Assembly: GCA_036517175.1 (NCBI GenBank)
Contig: DATDXQ010000018.1
Span: 1 to 49,659 of the forward strand
DNA length: 49,659 bases
From: 2-01-FULL-44-17 sp036517175
GTDB lineage: Bacteria > Patescibacteriota > Minisyncoccia > 2-02-FULL-40-12 > IGHO2-01-FULL-4-A
Reading direction: 5' to 3'
Under the pieces are notes generated by a model that had not been told where the DNA came from, searched no databases, and saw only the letters and a list, made by a program, of their open reading frames with translations. Shown one piece after another: positions 9,201-15,902 of the stretch (positions within the stretch are counted from its first letter, which is position 1; the number at the start of each line of letters is the position of its first letter). Position numbers and translations under genes: made by a program.

Positions 9201-10102
9201 ATCAATTACCCAAACTCCTTGTGATCGTGGGTCCAACTGCATCTGGCAAGTCGTCCTTAGCCGTAGAAATAGCCCAAAAATTTGACGGAGAAATAATTTC
9301 TGCTGACTCAAGACAAATTTACAGAGGTATGGATATAGGAACTGCAAAATCGGACAAGAAAGATCTTGTCAAAATTAAGCATCACCTTGTAAACATCCGA
9401 AACATTAATCAAGAATATTCCGTGGCAGAATTTAAAAAATATGCAATAAATATAATAAGAAAAATTTTAAAAAATGGAAAACTTCCGATACTCGTGGGAG
9501 GTACAGGTCTGTATATTGACGCTGTAGTTAAAAATCTGGAAATACCGGAAATTAAAGAAGACAAGGAACTTAGATCCAAATTAGAAAAAGAGATAGAGAC
9601 ATACGGCCTTGATTATGTTTTTAGAAAATTGGTGAACTTGGACCCAGAGGCTGCATATATAGTAGATCCCAAAAACCCAAGAAGGATAATAAGAGCTCTA
9701 GAAATTGCCATTCTAACCGGCAAACCATTTTCAAGCCAGAGAAATAAGGGCAATCAACTTTTTAAAACACTTATTTTAGGAATAAAACAGGATCCGGAAA
9801 TATTAAAAAATAGAATACACAAAAGAACCAAGCAAATGCTCGACGATGGTCTGATACAGGAAGTTAAGAAATTAATAAAAAAATATGGCGAGACACAAAA
9901 ACCGTTTGATGCAATCGGTTATAGAGAAATAATAGATTATCTTAATGGCAAGAAAAACCTTTCGGAAGCCGAAGATTTAATAAATAAAAACTCTTGGCAT
10001 TACGCAAAACGCCAGATAACCTGGTTCAAACGAAACAAACAAATACACTGGATCAAAGACAAAAAAGAAGCCTTCTTGTTAACAAAGAGATTCTTGGACT
10101 AG
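9197..10102 (+). CDS. miaA: tRNA dimethylallyltransferase
   Basis: Transfers a dimethylallyl group to N6 of A37 in tRNAs reading U-starting codons. The P-loop GPTASGKS lies 11 residues into the protein, followed by SADSRQIYRGMDIGTAK and the family block ILVGGTGLYIDAVV; the tRNA-binding C-terminal region (GYREIIDYL, ITWFKRNKQIHWI) is present. Length is about 301 residues, normal for MiaA. An upstream in-frame ATG at 9134 would add 21 residues encoded by a palindromic repeat (…PERSR) and would overlap a TATATT -10-like sequence, so I choose 9197. The stop shares a CTAG with the converging gene's stop. Confidence 0.94.
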   Translation: MDQLPKLLVIVGPTASGKSSLAVEIAQKFDGEIISADSRQIYRGMDIGTAKSDKKDLVKIKHHLVNIRNINQEYSVAEFKKYAINIIRKILKNGKLPILVGGTGLYIDAVVKNLEIPEIKEDKELRSKLEKEIETYGLDYVFRKLVNLDPEAAYIVDPKNPRRIIRALEIAILTGKPFSSQRNKGNQLFKTLILGIKQDPEILKNRIHKRTKQMLDDGLIQEVKKLIKKYGETQKPFDAIGYREIIDYLNGKKNLSEAEDLINKNSWHYAKRQITWFKRNKQIHWIKDKKEAFLLTKRFLD

Positions 10103-10362
10103 GCCGCTTCCTGAAGACGCTCTTTTTCTTCTATAAGTCTTAGTTTTAGATTCACTCCCTCGAGCTGGTCTCCAAGCGCATCGATGTTACCTCTAACAAT
10201 ACTGCTAAAATTTCTATTTCCTATTGCATCGTGAGAAACAACCCTCTGTTCCAAATCTCTTATTTTATCTTCCAAATTCTTTTTTTCAATCAACAAACTA
10301 GACTTCACATCAAGGCCATTTTCTGGCGCTTTTCTCTTTGATAATATATCAAAAATACTCAT
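10099..10362 (-). CDS. Small coiled-coil protein, unknown
   Basis: An 87-residue protein, almost entirely charged helix with a heptad-like pattern (residues 22-45 and 60-83). It has no membrane segment and the family is not recognised. Its TAG overlaps the miaA TAG tail-to-tail in the palindrome CTAG (10099-10102). The start at 10362 follows a long structured intergenic element. Confidence 0.6.
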   Translation of the reverse strand: MSIFDILSKRKAPENGLDVKSSLLIEKKNLEDKIRDLEQRVVSHDAIGNRNFSSIVRGNIDALGDQLEGVNLKLRLIEEKERLQEAA

Positions 10363-10371
10363 GTTGTATTT

Positions 10372-10560
10372 TCAAATAATTAAGTCTATTTTTCTTTTCT
10401 GGACGCACCGGAACAAATGCTATCAAATTTACGAGGCTTTTCGATGATGAAGACAACTTTGTATTCATTTAGAAAAACGAAGTAAATTTGATGAGATTTG
10501 TACCCGCCTGCCGGCGAGGCAGGGGTGCGCGACAAATAAAGAAAAATTGGTTTAATTATT
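10372..10560. repeat. Long nested-hairpin intergenic element, copy 1
   Basis: Almost the whole gap between the 87-residue gene and gatB folds on itself. Outer arms: AAATAATTAA...ATTTTTCTTT against its complement just before 10560. Next come GACGCACC/GGTGCGC, then ACAAATGCTATCAAATTTAC (near 10421) against GTAAATTTGATGAGATTTGT (near 10481). The tip hairpin lies in TGATGAAGACAA...TGTATTCATTTAG. A CCTGCCGGCGAGGCAGG palindrome (10508-10524) sits in the right arm. It shares layout and tip motif with 27841-28034. Confidence 0.7.
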
Positions 10561-12076
10561 TAGAAAGTTTATTTTCAAGCATACCACCAACCACCTGCGG
10601 ATTGGCCTTGCCTTTGGTAGCCATCATGACTTGACCTACTAGATACTTAAGGGATTCGACCTTGCCCTTTTTATAATCTTCAACTGGTTTGGGGTTCTTT
10701 GCAATCACGTCTTCCACAACCAATTCCAACTCCCCCACATCTGATATCTGACTTAAATTAAGTTGCGCAACCACACTCTCTGGATGCAGACCAGTCTCTG
10801 CCATTTTTCTCAGCACGGTCTTGGCTCCACTCGATGATAATTTTTCATGAAAAATCATTACCATTAGTTCTGCAAACGCCTCAGCTGACATCTTAAGTCC
10901 CTCTAAATCATCTATTTCAAGGCCTTGCATGTTAAAAAGAGGCGGGAACTCAGTTATGATGTAATTCGCAGCAAGAGCGTGGAGTTTGCTTGGCATATGT
11001 CGCTCGCCCGCCAGATCTTCTTTTTTAACACTCTCTGCGGAGTGTTCGTCCTTGGCAGCGGAATCAAGCTCGCTTGCCACACGCTCATAATAATCTCCCA
11101 AATGCCTGGCTATTGTGAATACTTCCACTTGAGCATTGTTCAAACCATAATCTAAAAACCTCTTGCGCCTCTGTGAAGGTAGCTCGGGCAAACTAAGTTT
11201 TATTTCTTCGATCTCATCATTTCCGAACCTCATCGGAGGCAAATCAGGCTCAGGGAAGTATCGATAATCAGCTGAACCCTCCTTGATCCTCTGGCTGACT
11301 GTTTCTCCGCTGTTCTCATTCCATCCCCTAGTCTCCTGTACAATCTTGCCCCCAGATTTCAACAACTCACTCTGTCTTCCTATTTCATAGTCAGCAGCTG
11401 CGGTTGCAGCTTTGATTGAGTTGATATTTTTAATTTCTACTTTTGTACCAAGTTTTTCTGAACCAACAGGCTTAACAGAAATATTAACCTCAACTCTCAT
11501 CTGTCCTTTTTCCATGTCTGCGTCAGAGGCACCAAGATAACGCAAGATCAATCTCAGTTCTTTGGCAAATTCCTCTATTTCCTGACCTGAAGTAATATCA
11601 GGCTTGGTAACAAGCTCCATCAATGGCACCCCGGCACGATTGTAATCAACGAGTGAACTCTTGCCGTCAGAAGAATGTTGAAGTCTGCCAGTATCCTCTT
11701 CCATATGAATACGCTCTATACCTATTTTTTTTACTTTTCCATCTCCGTTCTTTACTTCCAAGTAACCTTCCTTGCAAAGCGGCAAATCATATTGTGATAT
11801 CTGATACCCCTTGGGCAAGTCAGGGTAAAAATAGCTTTTGCGATCAAATTTTGAAAACTCAGCAACGCTACAATTTAAAGAGAGCCCGACCTTTATAAGC
11901 TTCTGAATTGCCTCGCTATTAGTAACTGGCAAAGTCCCAGGATGAGCCATACAAACCGGACAAATGTTAACATTAGGGTGCTTCTCATTCGGGTCATTAA
12001 GACAACCACAAAACATTTTTGTTTTAGTTTTTAACTCCACGTGTATCTCCAGTCCAATTGTTGGTTCGTAATTCAT
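10556..12076 (-). CDS. gatB: Aspartyl/glutamyl-tRNA(Asn/Gln) amidotransferase subunit B
   Basis: The 506-residue GatB, the tRNA-binding kinase subunit of GatCAB, which amidates Glu-tRNA-Gln and/or Asp-tRNA-Asn. Clear family blocks: GLEIHVELKTKTKMFCGC at the N-terminus, the zinc-site CPVCMAHPGTLPVTN, FYPDLPKGYQISQYDLPLC, the RIHMEEDTGRLQH region, SADYRYFPEPDLPP, and a C-terminal YqeY-type helical tail (residues ~370-506). GatA and GatC are not in this window. Its presence implies at least one indirect aminoacylation route for Gln or Asn. Confidence 0.97.
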   Translation of the reverse strand: MNYEPTIGLEIHVELKTKTKMFCGCLNDPNEKHPNVNICPVCMAHPGTLPVTNSEAIQKLIKVGLSLNCSVAEFSKFDRKSYFYPDLPKGYQISQYDLPLCKEGYLEVKNGDGKVKKIGIERIHMEEDTGRLQHSSDGKSSLVDYNRAGVPLMELVTKPDITSGQEIEEFAKELRLILRYLGASDADMEKGQMRVEVNISVKPVGSEKLGTKVEIKNINSIKAATAAADYEIGRQSELLKSGGKIVQETRGWNENSGETVSQRIKEGSADYRYFPEPDLPPMRFGNDEIEEIKLSLPELPSQRRKRFLDYGLNNAQVEVFTIARHLGDYYERVASELDSAAKDEHSAESVKKEDLAGERHMPSKLHALAANYIITEFPPLFNMQGLEIDDLEGLKMSAEAFAELMVMIFHEKLSSSGAKTVLRKMAETGLHPESVVAQLNLSQISDVGELELVVEDVIAKNPKPVEDYKKGKVESLKYLVGQVMMATKGKANPQVVGGMLENKLSK

Positions 12077-12104
12077 TATAATCTAAATCTAACACATTTT
12101 TTCA

Positions 12105-12128
12105 ATAAAAAAAGCCCGGTATGGGCCT
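12105..12128 (-). terminator. Terminator after thyX
   Basis: GCCC (12114-12117) and GGGC (12123-12126) form a short GC stem immediately after the stop, followed on minus by a T-rich run. Confidence 0.65.
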
Positions 12129-13590
12129 ATCTTTTGAGCAGATCCTGATTTTCAAATGGAGTTACCCTGGCGTGATCCTCCAAAAAAGGCAAATGATCAG
12201 ATAATCGGTTATGCATTTGATTGGCAACATCTCTGTAAGAGAAGTGTCCCCCTGTTCCGGAACGAAGCTCACTCATATATACTGCTTGCGCCAAGTTCAT
12301 TTTGTATAAAACACCGGAACGGAAAGCAAATGGTATAAGATAGTCGGAATCAACCCCAATGTGAACACGTAAATCATCGATTCTTTTTTTGACCCAAAGC
12401 ATGCCTTCATTAAAATCATCCTCCATGCCCACCTCACCAATCATTGCTGGCACGTCCCAACCTCTTTCTGTGCTCAAAGGCTGACTAATTTGAATACAAT
12501 TCCTGTGCCTGTGCAAATCTCTCTGAGCACCCCTGTCAATCGAGATATCAAACTGTATAGCATGGCCGGCCGCAAACGCCCTTGGTAAGGGGTCGTGCTT
12601 ATCTCGATCCTCCAGGGCGATGTCTATAATTTCCCGGCGTTGATTTTCAGACGAAAGCCACACCTGCTCCAAAATATCAAAGTATGAATAGTTAGATACT
12701 TCATACAGCAAGCTAGCCACGATTTCAACATCCAAAGCGCAAATAGAAAAGCTTTCCGTATCACTAAGGTCTACAAATCTTTTTCTGGAAGGCCCAAAAG
12801 AAAACATAAACTTTTCGACTTTGGAATGCATCTTTTTTCTCAATGAAATTAGATATGCATTGGGGGCAGTATATTTAACCAGCGTAGGCGCCACCGGAGG
12901 TTCATCCCTACCATCCGGACAAAATGGTTTACTTGAGCAAGCTTGTTTCATACTCTCGCCAAGATCGCGCAATTCTTGATACTCGGATGACATTAATCTC
13001 GAGATCTGGTCCTCAAGTGTTCTGGCATTGGTAATTTGCCCAACACTCGTTCTAATACCATTAAAGAGCCAATAGCGCGCAACATCAAAGGCTCTTGCCT
13101 TCATCGCCCTTTCATACGCTTCCTGACTTTTGTCCTGAGGTTTGGGATTATTTTTTATCAACCAGTCAAAGCATTTCGCGGAATAACGTACATACTGCTT
13201 CATAAGAAATGATGCAACTACAACATATGATTCATTTAGAGTTTGTGAACCGGCAAGAGAACTCGGTACAAAAAAAGCATCAGCACCAGTAAAATCCTGA
13301 TAGCGAGTAGATTTTTCCTGGCCGTCCCAAAGACTTTGGTCTTCCAACTCATAAGCGGCCAATTCGGATATGCCCTCAAAGGCAAGACTTACGTGAGCAT
13401 TATCAGCAATTGATCTATGGCCATAATTGAAATAGTTAGTATCCAAAAACTTGCCGGCCTTGTCATCGCTTATATCTTTTATACTCTGCCTTATAGATAA
13501 GGCAGATCTAGAATATTTGGCGTAAGCATATGCCAAAACCTCCGGCGACCACCCAGCCAAAGCAATAATTTCTGACATGTAATTCCTCAT
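12127..13590 (-). CDS. Tandem ThyX-like (FAD-dependent thymidylate synthase family) protein
   Basis: A 487-residue protein, about twice the usual ThyX length, with two ThyX-like halves. The N-terminal half has YGHRSIADNAHVSLAFEGIS and a downstream KSTRYQDF resembling the end of the ThyX signature, but no RHR. The C-terminal half has AGHAIQFDISIDRGAQRDLHRHR, which holds RHR, followed by CIQISQPLST, with no arginine-tyrosine end. The family makes dTMP from dUMP with FAD, NADPH and methylene-tetrahydrofolate, using active sites formed between subunits. The neighbouring tmk supports a dTMP role. Catalytic competence is inferred. The start at 13590 gives MRNYMSEIIALAG; Met5 is an alternative. Confidence 0.8.
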   Translation of the reverse strand: MRNYMSEIIALAGWSPEVLAYAYAKYSRSALSIRQSIKDISDDKAGKFLDTNYFNYGHRSIADNAHVSLAFEGISELAAYELEDQSLWDGQEKSTRYQDFTGADAFFVPSSLAGSQTLNESYVVVASFLMKQYVRYSAKCFDWLIKNNPKPQDKSQEAYERAMKARAFDVARYWLFNGIRTSVGQITNARTLEDQISRLMSSEYQELRDLGESMKQACSSKPFCPDGRDEPPVAPTLVKYTAPNAYLISLRKKMHSKVEKFMFSFGPSRKRFVDLSDTESFSICALDVEIVASLLYEVSNYSYFDILEQVWLSSENQRREIIDIALEDRDKHDPLPRAFAAGHAIQFDISIDRGAQRDLHRHRNCIQISQPLSTERGWDVPAMIGEVGMEDDFNEGMLWVKKRIDDLRVHIGVDSDYLIPFAFRSGVLYKMNLAQAVYMSELRSGTGGHFSYRDVANQMHNRLSDHLPFLEDHARVTPFENQDLLKR

Positions 13591-13642
13591 ATTTTAAATA
13601 ACAAATACCAAAGGATGTTAACAAAAACAAATTAGCAGGTCA

Positions 13643-13668
13643 AACAAAAAGCCCTTTCTGGGGCTTAT
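13643..13668 (-). terminator. Terminator after tmk, overlapping the stop codon
   Basis: AAGCCC (13649-13654) pairs with GGGCTT (13661-13666); the tmk TAA starts inside the stem and a T-rich tail follows on minus. Confidence 0.7.
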
Positions 13669-14336
13669 TTTTTGGAATCTATTACGGAATAAATCGTACC
13701 TCTTACATGCTCAAAAATTTCAGCTGGTGTACTCTCAGCATTTACAAGGTGGCAGTTAGGGTAATCTCTGGCAAGGGCAATATAGTTTTCTCTCACCACA
13801 GACAATGTTTCTATGTTTTCATGCCCGTCAAGTCGTCTTTCCGCGCTCCTACATCTTGCAACAGCTTTTTCTGGATCAATATCAAATATAAATATGGCAT
13901 CAGGCCATATAAAATCAGGACCGATTATGGACATGTTCATCCTCATCAATTCCGGAATCTGAAGAGGCGTCTGAGCTCCAAAAACCATTGAGGCCCTAGA
14001 ACGGTCTGACAAAACAATTTTGCCATGAGTCAGTGCTGGAATTATTACTTCCCTGTAATTATCTCGGCTGTCTAGAGCGAACCATGTCTGGAAACCAAAT
14101 AGATTATGGGAATGCAACCCACCCTGCCTGAATAAATCATCATAAATATGGGCTCCCCAAAAACGTTCACTCCTGGGTTCCTTAGTGGTAACGACTTTTT
14201 TTCCAACACCTGCATAACCATGGCTATGCAGTTTCTCTTCGAGATCTTGGGTTGCCAATTTAAACTGGGTTGATTTACCAGAACCATCTATTCCTTCAAA
14301 AGCAAAAAAAGAACCAGGGTAGGGATTCGGGATCAC
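13665..14336 (-). CDS. tmk: Thymidylate kinase
   Basis: A 223-residue dTMP kinase that makes dTDP. P-loop EGIDGSGKST at about residues 14-23; the DR-X motif appears as LSDRSRAS near residue 110; a lid-like basic stretch CRSAERRLDGHE lies near residue 170. Length is typical. It is next to the ThyX-like gene, giving two consecutive steps of thymidine nucleotide supply on the same strand, although each gene has its own terminator. The ATG at 14336 puts the P-loop at the expected distance; MIPNPYPGSFFAFEGIDG is the N-terminus. Confidence 0.92.
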   Translation of the reverse strand: MIPNPYPGSFFAFEGIDGSGKSTQFKLATQDLEEKLHSHGYAGVGKKVVTTKEPRSERFWGAHIYDDLFRQGGLHSHNLFGFQTWFALDSRDNYREVIIPALTHGKIVLSDRSRASMVFGAQTPLQIPELMRMNMSIIGPDFIWPDAIFIFDIDPEKAVARCRSAERRLDGHENIETLSVVRENYIALARDYPNCHLVNAESTPAEIFEHVRGTIYSVIDSKK

Positions 14337-14358
14337 ACATCTCCTTGATTTTTTAAAT

Positions 14359-14391
14359 AACTAAAAATCAGCTTTCGGCTGATTTTTAGTT
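14359..14391 (-). terminator. Strong terminator after rplK
   Basis: CTAAAAATCAGC (14361-14372) and GCTGATTTTTAG (14378-14389) form a perfect 12-bp stem with loop TTTCG, extendable by A-T pairs. It ends the secE-nusG-rplK unit before tmk. Confidence 0.85.
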
Positions 14392-14418
14392 TATACTTTA
14401 ATTTTAAGTTTGCAAATT

Positions 14419-14841
14419 CTATTTGATTTCAATTCCCATAGAACGAGCGGTACCCTCGATTATTTTCATAGCACCCTCAACATCGTTTGAGTTTAGGTCA
14501 ACCATCTTGATCTCAGCTATCTGACGAACTTGGTCTTTGGTAACTTTGCCAACTTTTGATTTATTTGGAGTACCGGAGCCCTTATCAGCACCAGCAGCCT
14601 TCCGAAGCAAAAATGCAGCCGGAGGAGTTTTCATCACAAAACTGAATGTCCTATCTTCGTATATAGTAATCTCGATAGGTGTAACCTCTCCAATCTTTTC
14701 TTTCGTTGCCTCATTAAACTGGCGGACAAAGTCCCCAATATTAATACCGTGTGGTCCCAAAGCGGTACCCACCGGAGGTGCAGCAGTGGCCTTACCGGCA
14801 TCCAACTGCAATTTTAGAATTGTTTTTATTTTTTTTGCCAC
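14419..14841 (-). CDS. rplK: 50S ribosomal protein L11
   Basis: The 140-residue L11, which binds the GTPase-associated region of 23S rRNA. The N-terminal LQLDAGKATAAPPVGTALGPHGINI and the C-terminal KVGKVTKDQVRQIAEIKMVDLN are canonical. The start is GTG at 14841 with AGGAG about seven bases upstream. It is third in secE-nusG-rplK; the usual next gene rplA is missing here, since a strong terminator and tmk follow. Confidence 0.97.
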   Translation of the reverse strand: MAKKIKTILKLQLDAGKATAAPPVGTALGPHGINIGDFVRQFNEATKEKIGEVTPIEITIYEDRTFSFVMKTPPAAFLLRKAAGADKGSGTPNKSKVGKVTKDQVRQIAEIKMVDLNSNDVEGAMKIIEGTARSMGIEIK

Positions 14842-14913
14842 TGCTTCGCTCCTAATAGAGCTTCCTCTTTCGTTAAAACTTCAGAGGACAAGTCTAAGTG
14901 CTTTTTCGACTTG

Positions 14914-14957
14914 ACCTGCGAAGCTTTAGCGCAGAAGGTAGCTTTAGCGTAGGAGAG
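14914..14957. repeat. Repeated CTTTAGCG palindrome in the nusG-rplK gap
   Basis: CTGCGAAGCTTTAGCGCAG (palindromic ends CTGCG/CGCAG) is followed by a second partial copy, GTAGCTTTAGCGTAG. A hairpin CAAGTC...GACTTG lies next to it. It is 28-70 bases upstream of the rplK ribosome site on the transcript and could be a repeat or a leader structure. Confidence 0.45.
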
Positions 14958-14969
14958 CTATAATAAATT

Positions 14970-15515
14970 CTATATTTTCTTAACCTGTAAAAAGTCTAGC
15001 TCAACTGGCGTTTCTCTACCGAACATTGTTACTAATACCTTGACTCTACCACGTTCCTCATCAATCTCAGCAACTCTGCCATCAAAATCCTTGAATGGAC
15101 CGTCAACTATCTTAACACTATCACCAATAGCAATGTCAAATTTATACTTGGGTTCATCCACACCCATCCTCTTCATAAGTCCCTCTATTTCTTCATTGGA
15201 CAAAGGAACTGGGATAACTCCAGCACCTATAAAACCGGTGACATTCGGCGTGTTACGAACCACATACCAAGAATCATCTGTAACAATCATCTCCACTAGG
15301 ACATATCCGTGGTAGACCTTCTCCTCTACAACCTCCCGCTTACCGCCTTTTATTTTGATTTTTTTCTCTTTAGGAACCAAAACATTGAAGATTTTGTCTT
15401 CGTAACCAAGTGATTCTATGCGTTGCTTGAGGTTGCGAGCTACATTATCTTCGTAGCCAGAATAGGTATGTATGGCATACCACTTACGCTCCCCTGATGC
15501 TGCCTGCTTAGGCAA
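14970..15515 (-). CDS. nusG: Transcription termination/antitermination factor NusG
   Basis: A 181-residue NusG. The NGN domain begins with KWYAIHTYSGYEDNVARNL and includes the HGYVLVEM and NTPNVTGFIG blocks that contact RNA polymerase; the C-terminal KOW domain includes GDSVKIVDGPFKDFDGRVAEID. The only workable start is TTG at 15515 (an in-frame TAA lies directly upstream). The good Shine-Dalgarno AAGGAGGT is about 20 bases away, unusually far. It is co-oriented between secE and rplK. Confidence 0.96.
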   Translation of the reverse strand: MPKQAASGERKWYAIHTYSGYEDNVARNLKQRIESLGYEDKIFNVLVPKEKKIKIKGGKREVVEEKVYHGYVLVEMIVTDDSWYVVRNTPNVTGFIGAGVIPVPLSNEEIEGLMKRMGVDEPKYKFDIAIGDSVKIVDGPFKDFDGRVAEIDEERGRVKVLVTMFGRETPVELDFLQVKKI

Positions 15516-15590
15516 TTATTAATTCCCGGAAGTCACCTCCTTAGTAAATCGCGTTTAACTTAAGAAGAAACTTGCGCAGTACAACTAAAA

Positions 15591-15776
15591 CTATTTCAAA
15601 ACAAATTTATTCAACAAAAATGCAAAAACATAATCTAGAACTCCTAAAAAGGCGGCGACTACCAAGCTCACCACAACAACGACCAGCGTGTACTGTATCG
15701 TTTGTTTCTTGGTGGGCCAAACCACCCTACCCAATTCCGTTCTTACATCTTTTAGAAAAACATTTAATTTACTCAT
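15591..15776 (-). CDS. secE: Preprotein translocase subunit SecE
   Basis: A 61-residue single-span SecE. The amphipathic helix FLKDVRTELGRVVWPTKKQT is the diagnostic block, followed by one transmembrane helix (about residues 29-52, VVVVVSLVVAAFLGVLDYVF). This is the minimal form of most bacteria rather than the three-span E. coli form. It partners SecY and SecG in protein export. It lies upstream of nusG and rplK, the classical order. Confidence 0.93.
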   Translation of the reverse strand: MSKLNVFLKDVRTELGRVVWPTKKQTIQYTLVVVVVSLVVAAFLGVLDYVFAFLLNKFVLK

Positions 15777-15792
15777 ACTTTAAGTCCATTTT

Positions 15793-15812
15793 AAAACCCC
15801 CGCGGGGGCCTA
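15793..15812 (-). terminator. Possible terminator after gyrB
   Basis: CCCCCGCGGGGG (15797-15808), followed on minus by TTTT. The perfect palindrome leaves little loop, so the stem must open in the middle. Confidence 0.45.
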
Positions 15813-15902
15813 TTTAATTTCCCCTTAAGTATAGCAGATAATATATCAAGGGTCAAATCCAGCCTCTTCTGGGCGGAATTTCAAAAAACGAATTCTCCTC
15901 CT

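Noticed and set aside
10925..11155. Plus-strand ORF inside gatB and similar frames inside other large genes
   Set aside because: They lie opposite clearly conserved genes and have no family features or ribosome sites.
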